Source: Dyadobacter bucti
GTDB lineage: Bacteria; Bacteroidota; Bacteroidia; Cytophagales; Spirosomataceae
Reading direction: 5' to 3'
Assembly: GCF_005869225.1 (NCBI RefSeq)
Contig: NZ_SWFP01000001.1
Span: forward strand, 310,001-374,000
DNA length: 64,000 nt
Below the pieces are notes generated by a model that made no database searches, was not told where the DNA came from, and saw nothing but the letters and a program-made list of their open reading frames with translations. Positions 1-9,172 of the stretch are shown here, in pieces. Position numbers and translations under genes: made by a program. Position 1 is the stretch's first letter, and the number at the start of each line of letters is the position of its first letter.

Positions 1-1733
1 TGATTAGCCGGATTATGGATATCATTTGCCGCTGGTTTCGTTTCTGTTTTTAACAGATAATTGATGATCTCGTTCCTGTCTTCTTTTGAAATATGCTGGA
101 ATGAGGGCATCCTCCCCCGGCCTGTTTCGAGTATCGCGGCAATCTGCCCGCGGTTCATCCTTTTTTCAATATCCTTTAAAACTGGATAAGCCTGCGTGCC
201 CGCCGAGGCCACGGCACCTTTGTTATCATGGCAGGCAGCACAATTGTTATTAAACAACATCTGACCTTTTGACAAAACCTGACCTTCGGCTTTTTCCCTG
301 CTGTCCCTCATTTTCAGCCACCACAGCATGTTATTGCCATTTACATACATAACTCCGTTCGGATCGGCGGCAGTTCCTCCCCACTCTGCCCCGCCACCAA
401 TACCGTACAACAAATGTCCTTTCAAACTTGGCGGCAAGTTTTTCGGCCCCTGCTGACTATTCACAAACCGGTCGAGCACATAGGCGTGTGCTTCGGGTGT
501 CCGGTCGGTAATGTCTGCTTTGGTCAATGTCTGGTTGGCAAAAGGTGCGGGTTTCGACGGTACAGGCTGCGTTGGCCAGGGTTCCTCTCCCGGCAGCGCA
601 GGTGACCGGGGTGCGGCTACCTCTTTTACAGGGAATAAAGGCTTACCAGTTTGCCTGTCGAGCACAAAAATATATCCGTCCTTGGTAGCCTGCGCCACGG
701 CATCAACCATTTTTCCCTTGTTTTTTACCGTGATCAAATTCGGCGGACAAGGAATGTCCCGGTCCCATAGATCATGGTGGACAGTCTGGAAATGCCACAT
801 GCGTTTCCCGGTTTCTGCATTCAATGCAATGATGCAGTTGGCAAAAAGATTGGTACCTTTTCTCGCACCTCCATAAAAATCAACAGACGGAGAACCTGTA
901 CCCAGGAAAACCATCCCGCGTTGCTGGTCCATCACCATTCCCGCCCAGCAGTTGGCGCCGCCCAGTTTTTTGTACGAATCTTTCGACCAGGTTTCGTAAC
1001 CATATTCGCCCGGAAGCGGGATGGTACGGAATATCCAGGCCATTTTTCCGGTTCGCACATCAAAAGCACGGATGTGCCCGGGAAGCGCGTCGCCCCCTTC
1101 GGAAACGGACGAACCGGTGATCAGCAGGTTTTTGTAGATAACCCCCGGCGTAGTAGAACGTATATTAAAATTGTTCACGTCATAACCATAAGTTTCCTTG
1201 TCGCCCAGGCCCTCATGGAAATCAACCTCTCCATTTTTACCAAAAGTCTTGACCAGCTCACCGTTTTCGGCGTTGATGGCATATAGGGTTGAACCAGCTG
1301 TGTAAAGAATGCGTTTGTCGCTTCCGTCCTCCCAGTAAACGACACCGCGAACGGGATGAAATCTTGGCCGTTTCCCTTCAAAGGGATCGAACTTCCAGAG
1401 CTGCTTTCCCGTGGCAGCATCTATTGCAAATACTTTCAGCTTGGGTGTAGTGCCGTACATAACACCGCGCACCACGATCGGCTGGCATTGGACATCCATA
1501 CCTCTTTCTCCCGGAACATTATTTTCGCCGGTATCGAATGACCAGGCCGGCCGCAGGTCCTTCACATTCTCTTTATTGATTTGATTGAGGGGTGAATACC
1601 GGTTCCCCGCATCATTTCCTCCATACACCGGCCAGTCCTGACCGGTGTCGGAAGTTTTAATTTCTTTCTGCTTATCCCGATAGGTAAGTCCGCATATCAG
1701 GAATACGAGTAATAAAACAAAAGGGTATTTCAC
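1..1733 (-). CDS. PQQ-dependent dehydrogenase with c-type haem domain (3' end outside window)
   Basis: Seen: an open frame of 577 codons that runs off the left edge. It starts with GTG at 1733, followed by a hydrophobic export signal (VKYPFVLLLVFLICGL). PQQ beta-propeller features follow, such as DWPVYGGNDAGNRYSPLNQI near the N-terminus and VHHDLWDRDIPCPPNLI in the middle. A haem-binding CAACH lies at residues 498-502 with a following Met (GRGRMPSF) as likely axial ligand. Known: quinoproteins of this type oxidise aldoses or polyols in the periplasm and pass electrons through a haem domain inserted before the last propeller blades, so roughly 100-150 residues are probably missing here. Context: it lies downstream of a SusC/SusD pair and in the same direction as three acid-sugar dehydratases, which suggests an aldose-to-aldonate oxidation. 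The substrate cannot be told from sequence. An ATG start was not found, so GTG is the best choice. Confidence 0.88.
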   Translation of the reverse strand, partial: MKYPFVLLLVFLICGLTYRDKQKEIKTSDTGQDWPVYGGNDAGNRYSPLNQINKENVKDLRPAWSFDTGENNVPGERGMDVQCQPIVVRGVMYGTTPKLKVFAIDAATGKQLWKFDPFEGKRPRFHPVRGVVYWEDGSDKRILYTAGSTLYAINAENGELVKTFGKNGEVDFHEGLGDKETYGYDVNNFNIRSTTPGVIYKNLLITGSSVSEGGDALPGHIRAFDVRTGKMAWIFRTIPLPGEYGYETWSKDSYKKLGGANCWAGMVMDQQRGMVFLGTGSPSVDFYGGARKGTNLFANCIIALNAETGKRMWHFQTVHHDLWDRDIPCPPNLITVKNKGKMVDAVAQATKDGYIFVLDRQTGKPLFPVKEVAAPRSPALPGEEPWPTQPVPSKPAPFANQTLTKADITDRTPEAHAYVLDRFVNSQQGPKNLPPSLKGHLLYGIGGGAEWGGTAADPNGVMYVNGNNMLWWLKMRDSREKAEGQVLSKGQMLFNNNCAACHDNKGAVASAGTQAYPVLKDIEKRMNRGQIAAILETGRGRMPSFQHISKEDRNEIINYLLKTETKPAANDIHNPAN

Positions 1734-1798
1734 GGTTATTTGTAAAATTTTGTTTTCGCCGGCAACAAAACAGACGAGAGACGTTTTTTCATTTTCAA

Positions 1799-1836
1799 TG
1801 TCAGCCCGAGCGAAGGTTACTACGCTCGGGCTGACA
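1799..1836 (-). terminator. Perfect 14-bp hairpin after susD
   Basis: The arms 1799-1812 and 1823-1836 (TGTCAGCCCGAGCG and its complement) pair perfectly around a 10-base loop, starting 7 bases past the SusD stop. No U-run follows in the minus direction. It is therefore a terminator or 3'-end stabiliser rather than a textbook intrinsic terminator. It separates susD from the PQQ dehydrogenase gene. Confidence 0.55.
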
Positions 1837-1842
1837 CATGAA

Positions 1843-3321
1843 CTAATTCAAATTCGGGTTCAGTGACGTGTCGGAATACGGCAAAGGAAACCAATAATTC
1901 GCTTTTGTGATCGGTTTGATCGGCTGAAGATCGTCGGGGCTTTTGTTGGCATTGGCTTCTTCTACTTTTTCCAGACGGATCAGGTCAAACCAGCGTGTTC
2001 TTTCGCAGGCAAATTCCCAGGCGCGTTCCTGCACAACTGCATCCGCAAACTGAGCGGCGGAAAGGCCGTCAGTGGCAGCAAGTGGCTTGGTACCCGCAGG
2101 CAGGCCTCTCAGGCGAACCTGGTTGAGCGCATCGTAAGCCGCTGCGTCAGGACCGCCTGTTCCGCGCGCTTTTGCTTCCGCATAGATTGTCAATACGTGG
2201 GCATAACGCATCATCACCGAAGGCAGTGAAGCCTGGTAGTTCGAAACATCGCCTTTGATGTACCATTTTTTGTAATAAGGATGTTTTGTCAAACTGTTTT
2301 GCCAGGGGATTTTGGTACCCGACAGCCCGAATTCGGTGCGGAAAGTCGCGTCTTTTCTTGGGCCTGCCGGAAACTGGTTGAAGAAATTCAGCTCGGCAAA
2401 CATGTCGTCCCAGCCACCCTCTTCACCCGGCATGGTTGTCAATCCGTAAGTAGAATTCCCCGAGTCGCCACTGGTAAATCCATTGATCTGGAACACAGCC
2501 TCGGCAGTGCCAGTGGAAGCAGGATCATTTTCAAAAACCGCGGCAAATGTGGGCAGGAGCTGGAATCCGTACAATGCCCTGTTATCAATTACTTCCTTGG
2601 CTTTGGCGGCAGCAAGGTCATATTTATCGGTTTGTTTCAAAGGCCAGCCTGCCATTGTCAGATACACGTCAGCAAGAAAAGCCTTCGCAGAACCTTTGTT
2701 GGGGCGACCCGGCGCACGTTTTGCATTGGGAAGATTGGTTTCCGCAATTTTGAGGTCTGCCACTATCAGTTCATAAACCTGCTCTGGAGTCGATTTGCCA
2801 ATTTCGAGCAAGTCGGCAGAATATTCGCCAGCCAGCACGAGCGGGATGTTGCCGTAAAAGCGGGTCAGCCAGTAGTAGGAAAACGCACGGATGAAATAAG
2901 CCTCTCCCACAATGATATCAATGGAAGCTTTGTCCCCCACTGTTTTCTCAAAATTGTTGATCACATTGTTCGATCCCTGAATAGCCTTGTAACAACCATT
3001 ATAAACTGCATTGGAACGCTGGTTGGTCGTAGATGGATTGAACTGATCAAATTCCCGCCAGTCGGCTTTGTTACTGGCCGGGTGCGTGGTAACATCGTCG
3101 CTTCCGAGCGTCGCCGCGTTGGCTGATGGATGTATAAAACCCCGTCCCCATTGCGTAGCCAGCCCTTTGTAGGCACCCGTGAGTGCTGATTCGAGACCGT
3201 CCTGGGTCGCCAGTACGTTGTTACCATATAAAAGCCCGGTGGTATCTTCTTCCAGATAATCTTTACAGCCAGAGCCGCTCAGCAGCGCAGCAGCGAGAAT
3301 ATATATGCTTATTTTTTTCAT
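1843..3321 (-). CDS. SusD/RagB-family glycan-binding outer-membrane lipoprotein
   Basis: A 492-residue protein with a lipoprotein signal (MKKISIYILAAALLSGSGC, lipobox Cys at residue 19). The mature part starts KDYLEEDTTG, which is typical of SusD proteins. The middle holds TPR-like helices (e.g. GSAKAFLADVYLTMAGWPL). The C-terminal motif VVQERAWEFACERTRWFDLIR is a SusD hallmark, and the end reads YWFPLPYSDTSLNPNLN. Known: SusD lipoproteins cap the SusC transporter at the cell surface and bind the imported oligosaccharide. It follows susC (3419-6406) by about 97 bases in the same direction and is probably cotranscribed with it. The ligand is unknown; the neighbouring dehydratases suggest a sugar-acid-containing or oxidised glycan. 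Confidence 0.95.
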   Translation of the reverse strand: MKKISIYILAAALLSGSGCKDYLEEDTTGLLYGNNVLATQDGLESALTGAYKGLATQWGRGFIHPSANAATLGSDDVTTHPASNKADWREFDQFNPSTTNQRSNAVYNGCYKAIQGSNNVINNFEKTVGDKASIDIIVGEAYFIRAFSYYWLTRFYGNIPLVLAGEYSADLLEIGKSTPEQVYELIVADLKIAETNLPNAKRAPGRPNKGSAKAFLADVYLTMAGWPLKQTDKYDLAAAKAKEVIDNRALYGFQLLPTFAAVFENDPASTGTAEAVFQINGFTSGDSGNSTYGLTTMPGEEGGWDDMFAELNFFNQFPAGPRKDATFRTEFGLSGTKIPWQNSLTKHPYYKKWYIKGDVSNYQASLPSVMMRYAHVLTIYAEAKARGTGGPDAAAYDALNQVRLRGLPAGTKPLAATDGLSAAQFADAVVQERAWEFACERTRWFDLIRLEKVEEANANKSPDDLQPIKPITKANYWFPLPYSDTSLNPNLN

Positions 3322-3418
3322 TGTTCTGATAAATTTTTAGCTCCGGCTTCAGGCTTTCGGCCGTCGGCTTTGCGCATTTTTGATGAGTTTATTATGTTAA
3401 TAGCGTGTCCGACAGCCA

Positions 3419-6406
3419 TCAAAATCCAAGATTCAGCCCCAGCGTATACACTTTTGCATTGGGATATGAACCGCGGTCAATACCAATGGCCGTATCCGTG
3501 CTGGATCCCACGTTACTGGATTCCGGATCAGGACCTGTGTATTTCGTGATCGTGAACAAATTGGTAGCGCTTGCAAATACCCTGATCGTGCCTTTATCAC
3601 GCAAGAACGAAGAAGGGATGTTATAAGAAAGGCTTACGTTTTTCAATCTTACAAAACTTCCGTTTTCGAGGAAGCGGCTCGACTGGGTAAATGGCTGGTA
3701 AGTCTTGGTAAATGCGGGAATGTCAGAATCCTCATTGCCTTCGCGGTAGTAATCGCGGATCTCGGTCAATAAAAACTGACGTGCTTCTCCCGATCCTGAC
3801 ATGGCGCCCGCACGGGTGTAGTTCAGTTTATCCACCCCAAAAACTCCGTTGACGAATACGTTCAAAGTCAGTCCGCCGTAAGTAAATGTGTTGTTCCAGC
3901 CTCCTGTAACCTTTGGAAATGCGTGACCAATTACCTTGAAATCGTCGGTGGTAATTGCATTGTCCCCGTTTACATCTTCATAACGCGGATCTCCCGGAAC
4001 ACGTCCCTGTAAGGCAGCGGCATCCGCATCACCCGGTTTGAAAGTACCGAGGTAATTAAGTCCCCAGTAAGAGCCAAGCGGCTGCCCCGGCATCAGCATA
4101 AATTCATTGGTAATAGACATCCCGCCGCCTGCGCCGGTACCGGTTCCGATCCTCGGCAGACCTCCTAAATCAAGGACTTTATTTTTCAGCGTTGAAAAAT
4201 TCAGGTTGGTTTCCCATGCGAATTTGTTACCCTGAACCGGCGTACCTCCGATAGAGAATTCAAACCCTTTGTTTTCGATCTCACCGATGTTACGTGTCTG
4301 CGTACCGCCGCCCGCATAATTCGGGATCGATACGTTCAGGAGCAGATCTTTGGTGTTTTTACTGAAATAGTCAGCTTCCAGTCTCAATCTTCCGTTGAGG
4401 AACTCCATTTCGATACCAATGTCGGTCTGGCGTGTGGTTTCCCATTTCAAATCCATGTTACCCGCGTTGCCCTGAATCACACCTGCAGTAATGCTGTTGT
4501 TATTGAAAGCCACGGCAGTTGTTCCATAGGTCGATAACGTTGCATAAGGATTGATGGCCTGGCTACCCGTTAAACCCCAGCTTCCTCTCAGTTTCAGGTT
4601 GCTGAAAACATTGAGGTCCTTGATAAAATCCTCTTCGGATAACCGCCAGCCGACCGCCACGGAAGGGAAAACGCTGTATCTGTTGGCCGGGCTGAATTTG
4701 GATGAACCATCCCTTCTGATCGCCGCAGTCAGCAGATATTTATCTTTAAACGCGTAGTTTACACGTCCCAGAAGCGACATCAGCGTCCATTTCTGGAACC
4801 CGGAACCCACGGTAGCAGCCGAGTTACCGCCTATGTTGTCGTATCCCAGCTGAGGGAAGCGCAAACCCGCAGCCGTGGCCGACATGTTCCGGTTGGTATA
4901 TTGCTGCGTTTCCAGTACAGCCACTGCATTGATGGAGTGGTTGCCAAGTGTGATGTTGTAGTTCAAGGAGTTGGTGTTCTGCAAAGTCACCTGATCGGAC
5001 GCGTAAAGCCCCGCGTTTGGTGTTTTATTGGTAACTCTCGGACCGTTTACATACCTGCTTTTGTAATCCAGATAGTTTACCGCATATTGTAAATCAAGGC
5101 TTAAACCTTTGATCGGCAACTGGTAGTTCAAGCCGCCAATGGCATTGACGTTGAATTTGCTGATGTCATTGGATTTGTCGTAAAGATTGTCCAGCGGGCT
5201 TCTGGAAACTGAACCGATCGGGTCAGCGAAAGTTGGCTGGCCGTCTGCCCCGTAAGCCGGCGTGGTGGGAGCCCACTGCAACGCCTCAATCAAAGCGCCG
5301 CCGCCATCCGTATTGTGGTTTCGTGAAAATGCACCGGACATATTGAACCGCAGCGTCAGCCTCTTATCGACCTGCGTATTTAGGTTTGTACGGAAAACAT
5401 AACGCTTGAAATCGCTGTTTTCCACGATCCCTTTCTGTTTCACGTAGTTACCCGAAACAAGGAAAGTAGTTTTTTCGTTACCGCCATTGATCGTGATCTG
5501 CTGCTGCTGTCCGCGGCCTGTCCGATATACCAGATCTTGCCAGTCAGTACCGCCATTTGCTTTGTAGTCAGCAATTTGCGCGGCAGTAAAAGGAGGCGTA
5601 GAACCTGTTGCAGTCGCACGCGCATTCACAATTTCTGCAAATTCGCCTGCCGGCAGAAGGTCAAATTTCTTGATGACCTCTGAAACGCTTCCCTGTCCCT
5701 CATAGGTTACTTTGATCCCCTTTGTACCTTTTTTGGTGGTAATGATTACAACCCCGTTGGCACCACGGCTTCCGTAAATCGAAGTTGATGCCGCATCTTT
5801 CAATATCTGGATTGATGCAATATCACTGGGGTTTAAAAGGTTATAGTCAGCTCCGATGTAGCCGTCGATCACGTACAACGGATCGTTGTTACCCAAAACC
5901 GAGTTGGCACCCCGGATACGTATTCTGGAATCACCGCCCGGCGATCCGTTCGATTGTGTTACCTGCACCCCCGTAGCACGGCCCTGCAACACCTGGTCCA
6001 GGCGCGTCACAGGCTGCTGGGAAAATTCTTTGGTAGAAATAACGGACAAAGCTCCTGTAACATCCGTTTTTCTCTGCGTACCATACCCCACTACTACCAG
6101 TTCAGACAAGCTTCTTGATTCCTGCCTTAACTGAACATTGATCACCGAACGGTTGCTTACCTGGACGGTCTGGCTTTCATAGCCGATAAAAGAAAAAACA
6201 AGCGACCCGGTACCTGGCGCATTGATGGTAAAATTCCCCTCTCCATCCGTCGCCGTCCCTTGCGAGGTTCCACTCAGCAAAATATTCACACCCGGAAGTG
6301 CGACATTATCCTGATCCGTCACTTTCCCGGTTACACTACCATTTTGGGCAAAAACAACCTGTCCCAAAATGAGTTGTAAAAAAATCAAACTTACAAGTTT
6401 TCTCAT
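3419..6406 (-). CDS. SusC/RagA-family TonB-linked outer-membrane transporter
   Basis: A 995-residue protein. The Sec signal MRKLVSLIFLQLILGQVVFAQ is followed by a carboxypeptidase-like regulatory domain (GSVTGKVTDQDNVALPGVN, about residues 22-105) and a TonB-box-like segment ending in LSELVVVGYGTQRKTDVTGA. The plug domain (about 115-230) includes IRIRGANS, PLYVIDG and GSRGANGVVIITTKKG. A long beta-barrel follows and ends in aromatic Phe (YTLGLNLGF). Known: SusC proteins import oligosaccharides across the outer membrane using TonB energy. It pairs with the SusD at 1843-3321. The 164-base gap to the dehydratase upstream is AT-rich and lacks the TTAATCGNTTAA operator seen elsewhere in the locus, so this pair may be controlled separately. 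Confidence 0.96.
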   Translation of the reverse strand: MRKLVSLIFLQLILGQVVFAQNGSVTGKVTDQDNVALPGVNILLSGTSQGTATDGEGNFTINAPGTGSLVFSFIGYESQTVQVSNRSVINVQLRQESRSLSELVVVGYGTQRKTDVTGALSVISTKEFSQQPVTRLDQVLQGRATGVQVTQSNGSPGGDSRIRIRGANSVLGNNDPLYVIDGYIGADYNLLNPSDIASIQILKDAASTSIYGSRGANGVVIITTKKGTKGIKVTYEGQGSVSEVIKKFDLLPAGEFAEIVNARATATGSTPPFTAAQIADYKANGGTDWQDLVYRTGRGQQQQITINGGNEKTTFLVSGNYVKQKGIVENSDFKRYVFRTNLNTQVDKRLTLRFNMSGAFSRNHNTDGGGALIEALQWAPTTPAYGADGQPTFADPIGSVSRSPLDNLYDKSNDISKFNVNAIGGLNYQLPIKGLSLDLQYAVNYLDYKSRYVNGPRVTNKTPNAGLYASDQVTLQNTNSLNYNITLGNHSINAVAVLETQQYTNRNMSATAAGLRFPQLGYDNIGGNSAATVGSGFQKWTLMSLLGRVNYAFKDKYLLTAAIRRDGSSKFSPANRYSVFPSVAVGWRLSEEDFIKDLNVFSNLKLRGSWGLTGSQAINPYATLSTYGTTAVAFNNNSITAGVIQGNAGNMDLKWETTRQTDIGIEMEFLNGRLRLEADYFSKNTKDLLLNVSIPNYAGGGTQTRNIGEIENKGFEFSIGGTPVQGNKFAWETNLNFSTLKNKVLDLGGLPRIGTGTGAGGGMSITNEFMLMPGQPLGSYWGLNYLGTFKPGDADAAALQGRVPGDPRYEDVNGDNAITTDDFKVIGHAFPKVTGGWNNTFTYGGLTLNVFVNGVFGVDKLNYTRAGAMSGSGEARQFLLTEIRDYYREGNEDSDIPAFTKTYQPFTQSSRFLENGSFVRLKNVSLSYNIPSSFLRDKGTIRVFASATNLFTITKYTGPDPESSNVGSSTDTAIGIDRGSYPNAKVYTLGLNLGF

Positions 6407-6570
6407 AGCTCGCGCATATAATTGTTATAGTAAAAATTTAAATAATACTGTTTTTTGATTGAAAATAAAACGACGATCCCCAATCCTGAGTCCGGAGATT
6501 CAGGCAGATGCCGGGTACATTACACTGTAATTGTTATTAAATTTGAGTAGGAGAGCTATGCACTATTAAA

Positions 6571-7818
6571 TCACCAGTCGACCACCGAACCATCCAGCGC
6601 GTTGTAGCTTTCCGGATTTTTCCAGTCGTGCCCTATTTTGTCCTTCATGGCATCTTCGTCGAGCTCAATCCCCAAACCGGGCTTGGTTGGGACCATAACG
6701 GTTCCGTCGCTCTGGAGCTTGAACGGATTTTTCAGATATCCCTCGCCCAGCGTAACCTGCTCCTGCACCAGAAAGTTGGGCACACTGGCAGCCAATTGCA
6801 GGCCCGTCGCCAGAGAAATAGGGCCCATAGGGTTGTGTGGTGCAATCGGCACGTAGTAGGCTTCTGCCATTCCCGCAATGATCCGGCCCTCGGTAATGCC
6901 GCCTGCGTGGCAAAGATCAGGCTGTACAATGCTGGCAGCCCCTTTTTCGAGAATTTCCCGGAAGCCCCATTTTGTAAATATCCTTTCACCTGTGGCAATC
7001 GGGATATGCGTTCCTCTGGCGATATCCACCATCGTATCAACATTTTGTGCCTGGCAAGGCTCCTCCACAAACATGGGCTGGTATTGTTCCAATTCTTTGA
7101 TCAGCACCTTGGAAGTCTGCTGGGAAATCGCCCCGTGAAAATCAATCGCAATATCCATTTCGGGGCCACCTGCTTCCCGGAGTGAGGCAAAATTATCCGC
7201 AGCATATTTGATAAATGCCGGATTCTCGACAATGTTCGCAGGGTTTTTCTTCGCTACCCCGGTCTTGATCACAGTAAAGCCTTCCGCTTTTCTTTTCTTC
7301 ATGTCCTCGGCATTCGCCGCACGTCCGTAAACCCGCACGCGGTCACGGGTGGGCCCGCCGAAAAGTTCATAGATCGGAACATTCAGCAGCTTGCCTTTGA
7401 TGTCCCACAACGCCTGATCGATTCCGCTGAGCGCACTGGTGAGAATAGGACCGCCCCTGTAAAAAGCATGGCGGTAAATGGCCTGCCAGTGATGCACCAC
7501 CTGACGCGGGTCCTTTCCGATCAGGTAAGGTTCTACTTCCTGGATCGCCGTTTTGATGGTGAGCGCACGGCCTTCGAGCAGCGGTTCACCCAGCCCAACG
7601 ACCCCGGCATCGGTGTGGATTTTCAGAAAAATCCATCTTGGCTTCACCAGAAATGTTTCCAGTTTGGTGATCTTCACTTTACCATACTCCCGGAATTCCC
7701 CGGGTGCAGAAGCATAGGAGGTCTTAGGCAGAATCATCGAACCCATCGCCGCAACTCCCAAAACGGACTGTATGGCCTGTCTCCGCGACATGCCAGGCTT
7801 TTTATCAGTTGGTTTCAT
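6571..7818 (-). CDS. Tat-exported galactonate dehydratase-like enzyme (enolase superfamily)
   Basis: A 415-residue protein. Residues 10-38 form a twin-arginine signal (SRRQAIQSVLGVAAMGSMIL, then SYASA), so the mature enzyme should be periplasmic. The catalytic part resembles E. coli DgoD: metal ligands D226, E252 and E278, acid H228, and the base pair D301/H328, with the same spacing as I recall for DgoD D183/E209/E235/H185/D258/H285. Other matching stretches are HAGGITEGRIIAGMAEAY and NPMGPISLA. Known: DgoD removes water from D-galactonate to give 2-keto-3-deoxygalactonate. The exact acid sugar here is inferred. It follows the dehydratase at 7857 by 38 bases, so the two are likely translated from one message. 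DgoD is normally cytoplasmic, which makes the export signal unusual. Confidence 0.85.
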   Translation of the reverse strand: MKPTDKKPGMSRRQAIQSVLGVAAMGSMILPKTSYASAPGEFREYGKVKITKLETFLVKPRWIFLKIHTDAGVVGLGEPLLEGRALTIKTAIQEVEPYLIGKDPRQVVHHWQAIYRHAFYRGGPILTSALSGIDQALWDIKGKLLNVPIYELFGGPTRDRVRVYGRAANAEDMKKRKAEGFTVIKTGVAKKNPANIVENPAFIKYAADNFASLREAGGPEMDIAIDFHGAISQQTSKVLIKELEQYQPMFVEEPCQAQNVDTMVDIARGTHIPIATGERIFTKWGFREILEKGAASIVQPDLCHAGGITEGRIIAGMAEAYYVPIAPHNPMGPISLATGLQLAASVPNFLVQEQVTLGEGYLKNPFKLQSDGTVMVPTKPGLGIELDEDAMKDKIGHDWKNPESYNALDGSVVDW

Positions 7819-7856
7819 TGTTTAAACATAATTGTGAATGTATGGGGAAATGCATT

Positions 7857-9098
7857 TTACCAGTTGTGGATCGAGCCGTCGGGGGCTTTCAGTATCGGAT
7901 GCGGGAACTTCGTTTTTTCTTTTACCTCCATCACAAACGTTGCTTTTTTCGGATCAAATTTGACCCCCAGGCCGGGACTGTCGTTCAGATACAGTTTCCC
8001 GTTTTTGAAATTGATAAAATCCTCGTTGAAATAAGCGGGACGCTCCGGCTCTCCCCCACCCAGCTCCATCATCGCGCGGGAAGGGCTGCTGGAACCCAGT
8101 ATATGCACCAGCGTGGCTGTCGAAAGCGGGCCGGTAAAATGCGGGATCATGCCCACATAATGCGTTTCGCACATGGATGCCAGTTTTTTGAATTCTCCGA
8201 TGCCGCCGGTGTTCGGAACGGTGAAACGGGTATAATCGATCAGGCGGTTTTCGATGAGCTCGTTGGTATCCCAGCGATCTCCAAACTGCTCGCCAACCGC
8301 AATAGGCACCTTCGTCATAGAACGGACATTTTTGTAAACACCCGGATTTTCGGAGCGCACAATGTCTTCAATGAAATAGGGTTCCAGGTCTTCCAGTGCC
8401 GTGCATATTTTCAGTCCGTCGGTCAGGTCAAAACGGGTATGCAGGTCAATCGCCCACTTGCCTCCACCGCCGACTGCTTCGTCGATCCTTTTACAGAATT
8501 CAATGGTTGTTTTTACATTGCTGTAAAAATCGAAAGGCTGATCGCCATTTCCACCTGTCGGTCCGATGCGGTATGCGCGCAAGCCGGCTTCGATACAATC
8601 CCTTGCCCGCTCTTCCTCCGTTTTGGCTTTTGATGCACGGAAACCAGTGGCGTAGCATTCGACGTAATCGCGGGTAGCGCCCCCCAGAAGCTCATAAACA
8701 GGCACGTTGAGTGCTTTTCCCTTGATATCCCACAGAGCCATTTCTAGTGCGCCCAATGCATGGAGTTTTTCACGTCCCGGAGGATAGAACATTCCGCGAT
8801 ACACATTCTGCCAGATATGCTCAATGCGGAAAGGGTCCTCCCCGATCATCATTTGCGCACATTGTTCGATCATATCCTTTGAACCGCCCTCACCGATCCC
8901 GATGATGCCACCGTCCGTTTCAATCTCTACGATCCCGCGGGCCTGGTTGAAAAGTGGCTTGTTGTAGCCCGGCGCGCTGTAATAGCGGATTTTAGTGATT
9001 TTCATTTTCGATGCAGCTTCCGCACGCATGAGCGGCATTCCTGATGCAACCGCCGCTGTGCCCAAAGCCGCGGTCCTTATAAAGTCTCTTCTTCTCAT
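7857..9098 (-). CDS. Tat-exported mandelate racemase-like/enolase-superfamily dehydratase
   Basis: A 413-residue protein. The signal MRRRDFIRTAALGTAAVASG ends near AEAA and is a clear twin-arginine leader. The enolase-superfamily capping domain spans about residues 33-150. The barrel has ligands D218, E244 and E270, with H220 beside the first ligand (AIDLHTR) and H320 (IPHFTGP). The Asp that pairs with the base His in DgoD is absent (T293). The stretch DYTRFTVPNTGGIGE is nearer to the mannonate dehydratase pattern. Known: members of this group dehydrate or epimerise acid sugars; this one cannot be assigned a substrate. The start is 46 bases downstream of the palindrome TTAATCGATTAA, so it probably heads a LacI-controlled unit with the gene at 6571. 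Confidence 0.82.
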   Translation of the reverse strand: MRRRDFIRTAALGTAAVASGMPLMRAEAASKMKITKIRYYSAPGYNKPLFNQARGIVEIETDGGIIGIGEGGSKDMIEQCAQMMIGEDPFRIEHIWQNVYRGMFYPPGREKLHALGALEMALWDIKGKALNVPVYELLGGATRDYVECYATGFRASKAKTEEERARDCIEAGLRAYRIGPTGGNGDQPFDFYSNVKTTIEFCKRIDEAVGGGGKWAIDLHTRFDLTDGLKICTALEDLEPYFIEDIVRSENPGVYKNVRSMTKVPIAVGEQFGDRWDTNELIENRLIDYTRFTVPNTGGIGEFKKLASMCETHYVGMIPHFTGPLSTATLVHILGSSSPSRAMMELGGGEPERPAYFNEDFINFKNGKLYLNDSPGLGVKFDPKKATFVMEVKEKTKFPHPILKAPDGSIHNW

Positions 9099-9106
9099 AC
9101 AAAGGT

Positions 9107-9122
9107 GTAGCCCCTACGGGCC
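9107..9122 (+). repeat. Short REP-like GTAG hairpin
   Basis: GTAG is directly followed by a small dyad (GCCC/GGGC around CTAC). This is the layout of REP elements, and a stronger version, GTAGCCCCGACGGGGC, occurs in each unit of the array at 52926-53488. It sits between the LacI operator and the dehydratase start and could affect its leader. The stem is short, so this could be chance. Confidence 0.3.
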
Positions 9123-9144
9123 ATTTTTGGTAACCGCGTTTTTA

Positions 9145-9156
9145 TTAATCGATTAA
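9145..9156. promoter_or_regulatory. Probable LacI-family operator (perfect palindrome)
   Basis: TTAATCGATTAA is a perfect 12-base palindrome centred on CG, as is usual for LacI-family operators. It lies in the 74-base gap between lacI (stop at 9173) and the dehydratase start at 9098. Near-identical copies lie at 16881 and 17078 upstream of susC. Confidence 0.7.
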
Positions 9157-9172
9157 GCATTCTCACAAAAAA

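Noticed and set aside
774-1541. Plus-strand and minus-strand frames opposite the first 1.7 kb
   Set aside because: They are shadows of the PQQ dehydrogenase frame, which has family motifs and a haem site and runs off the window edge.
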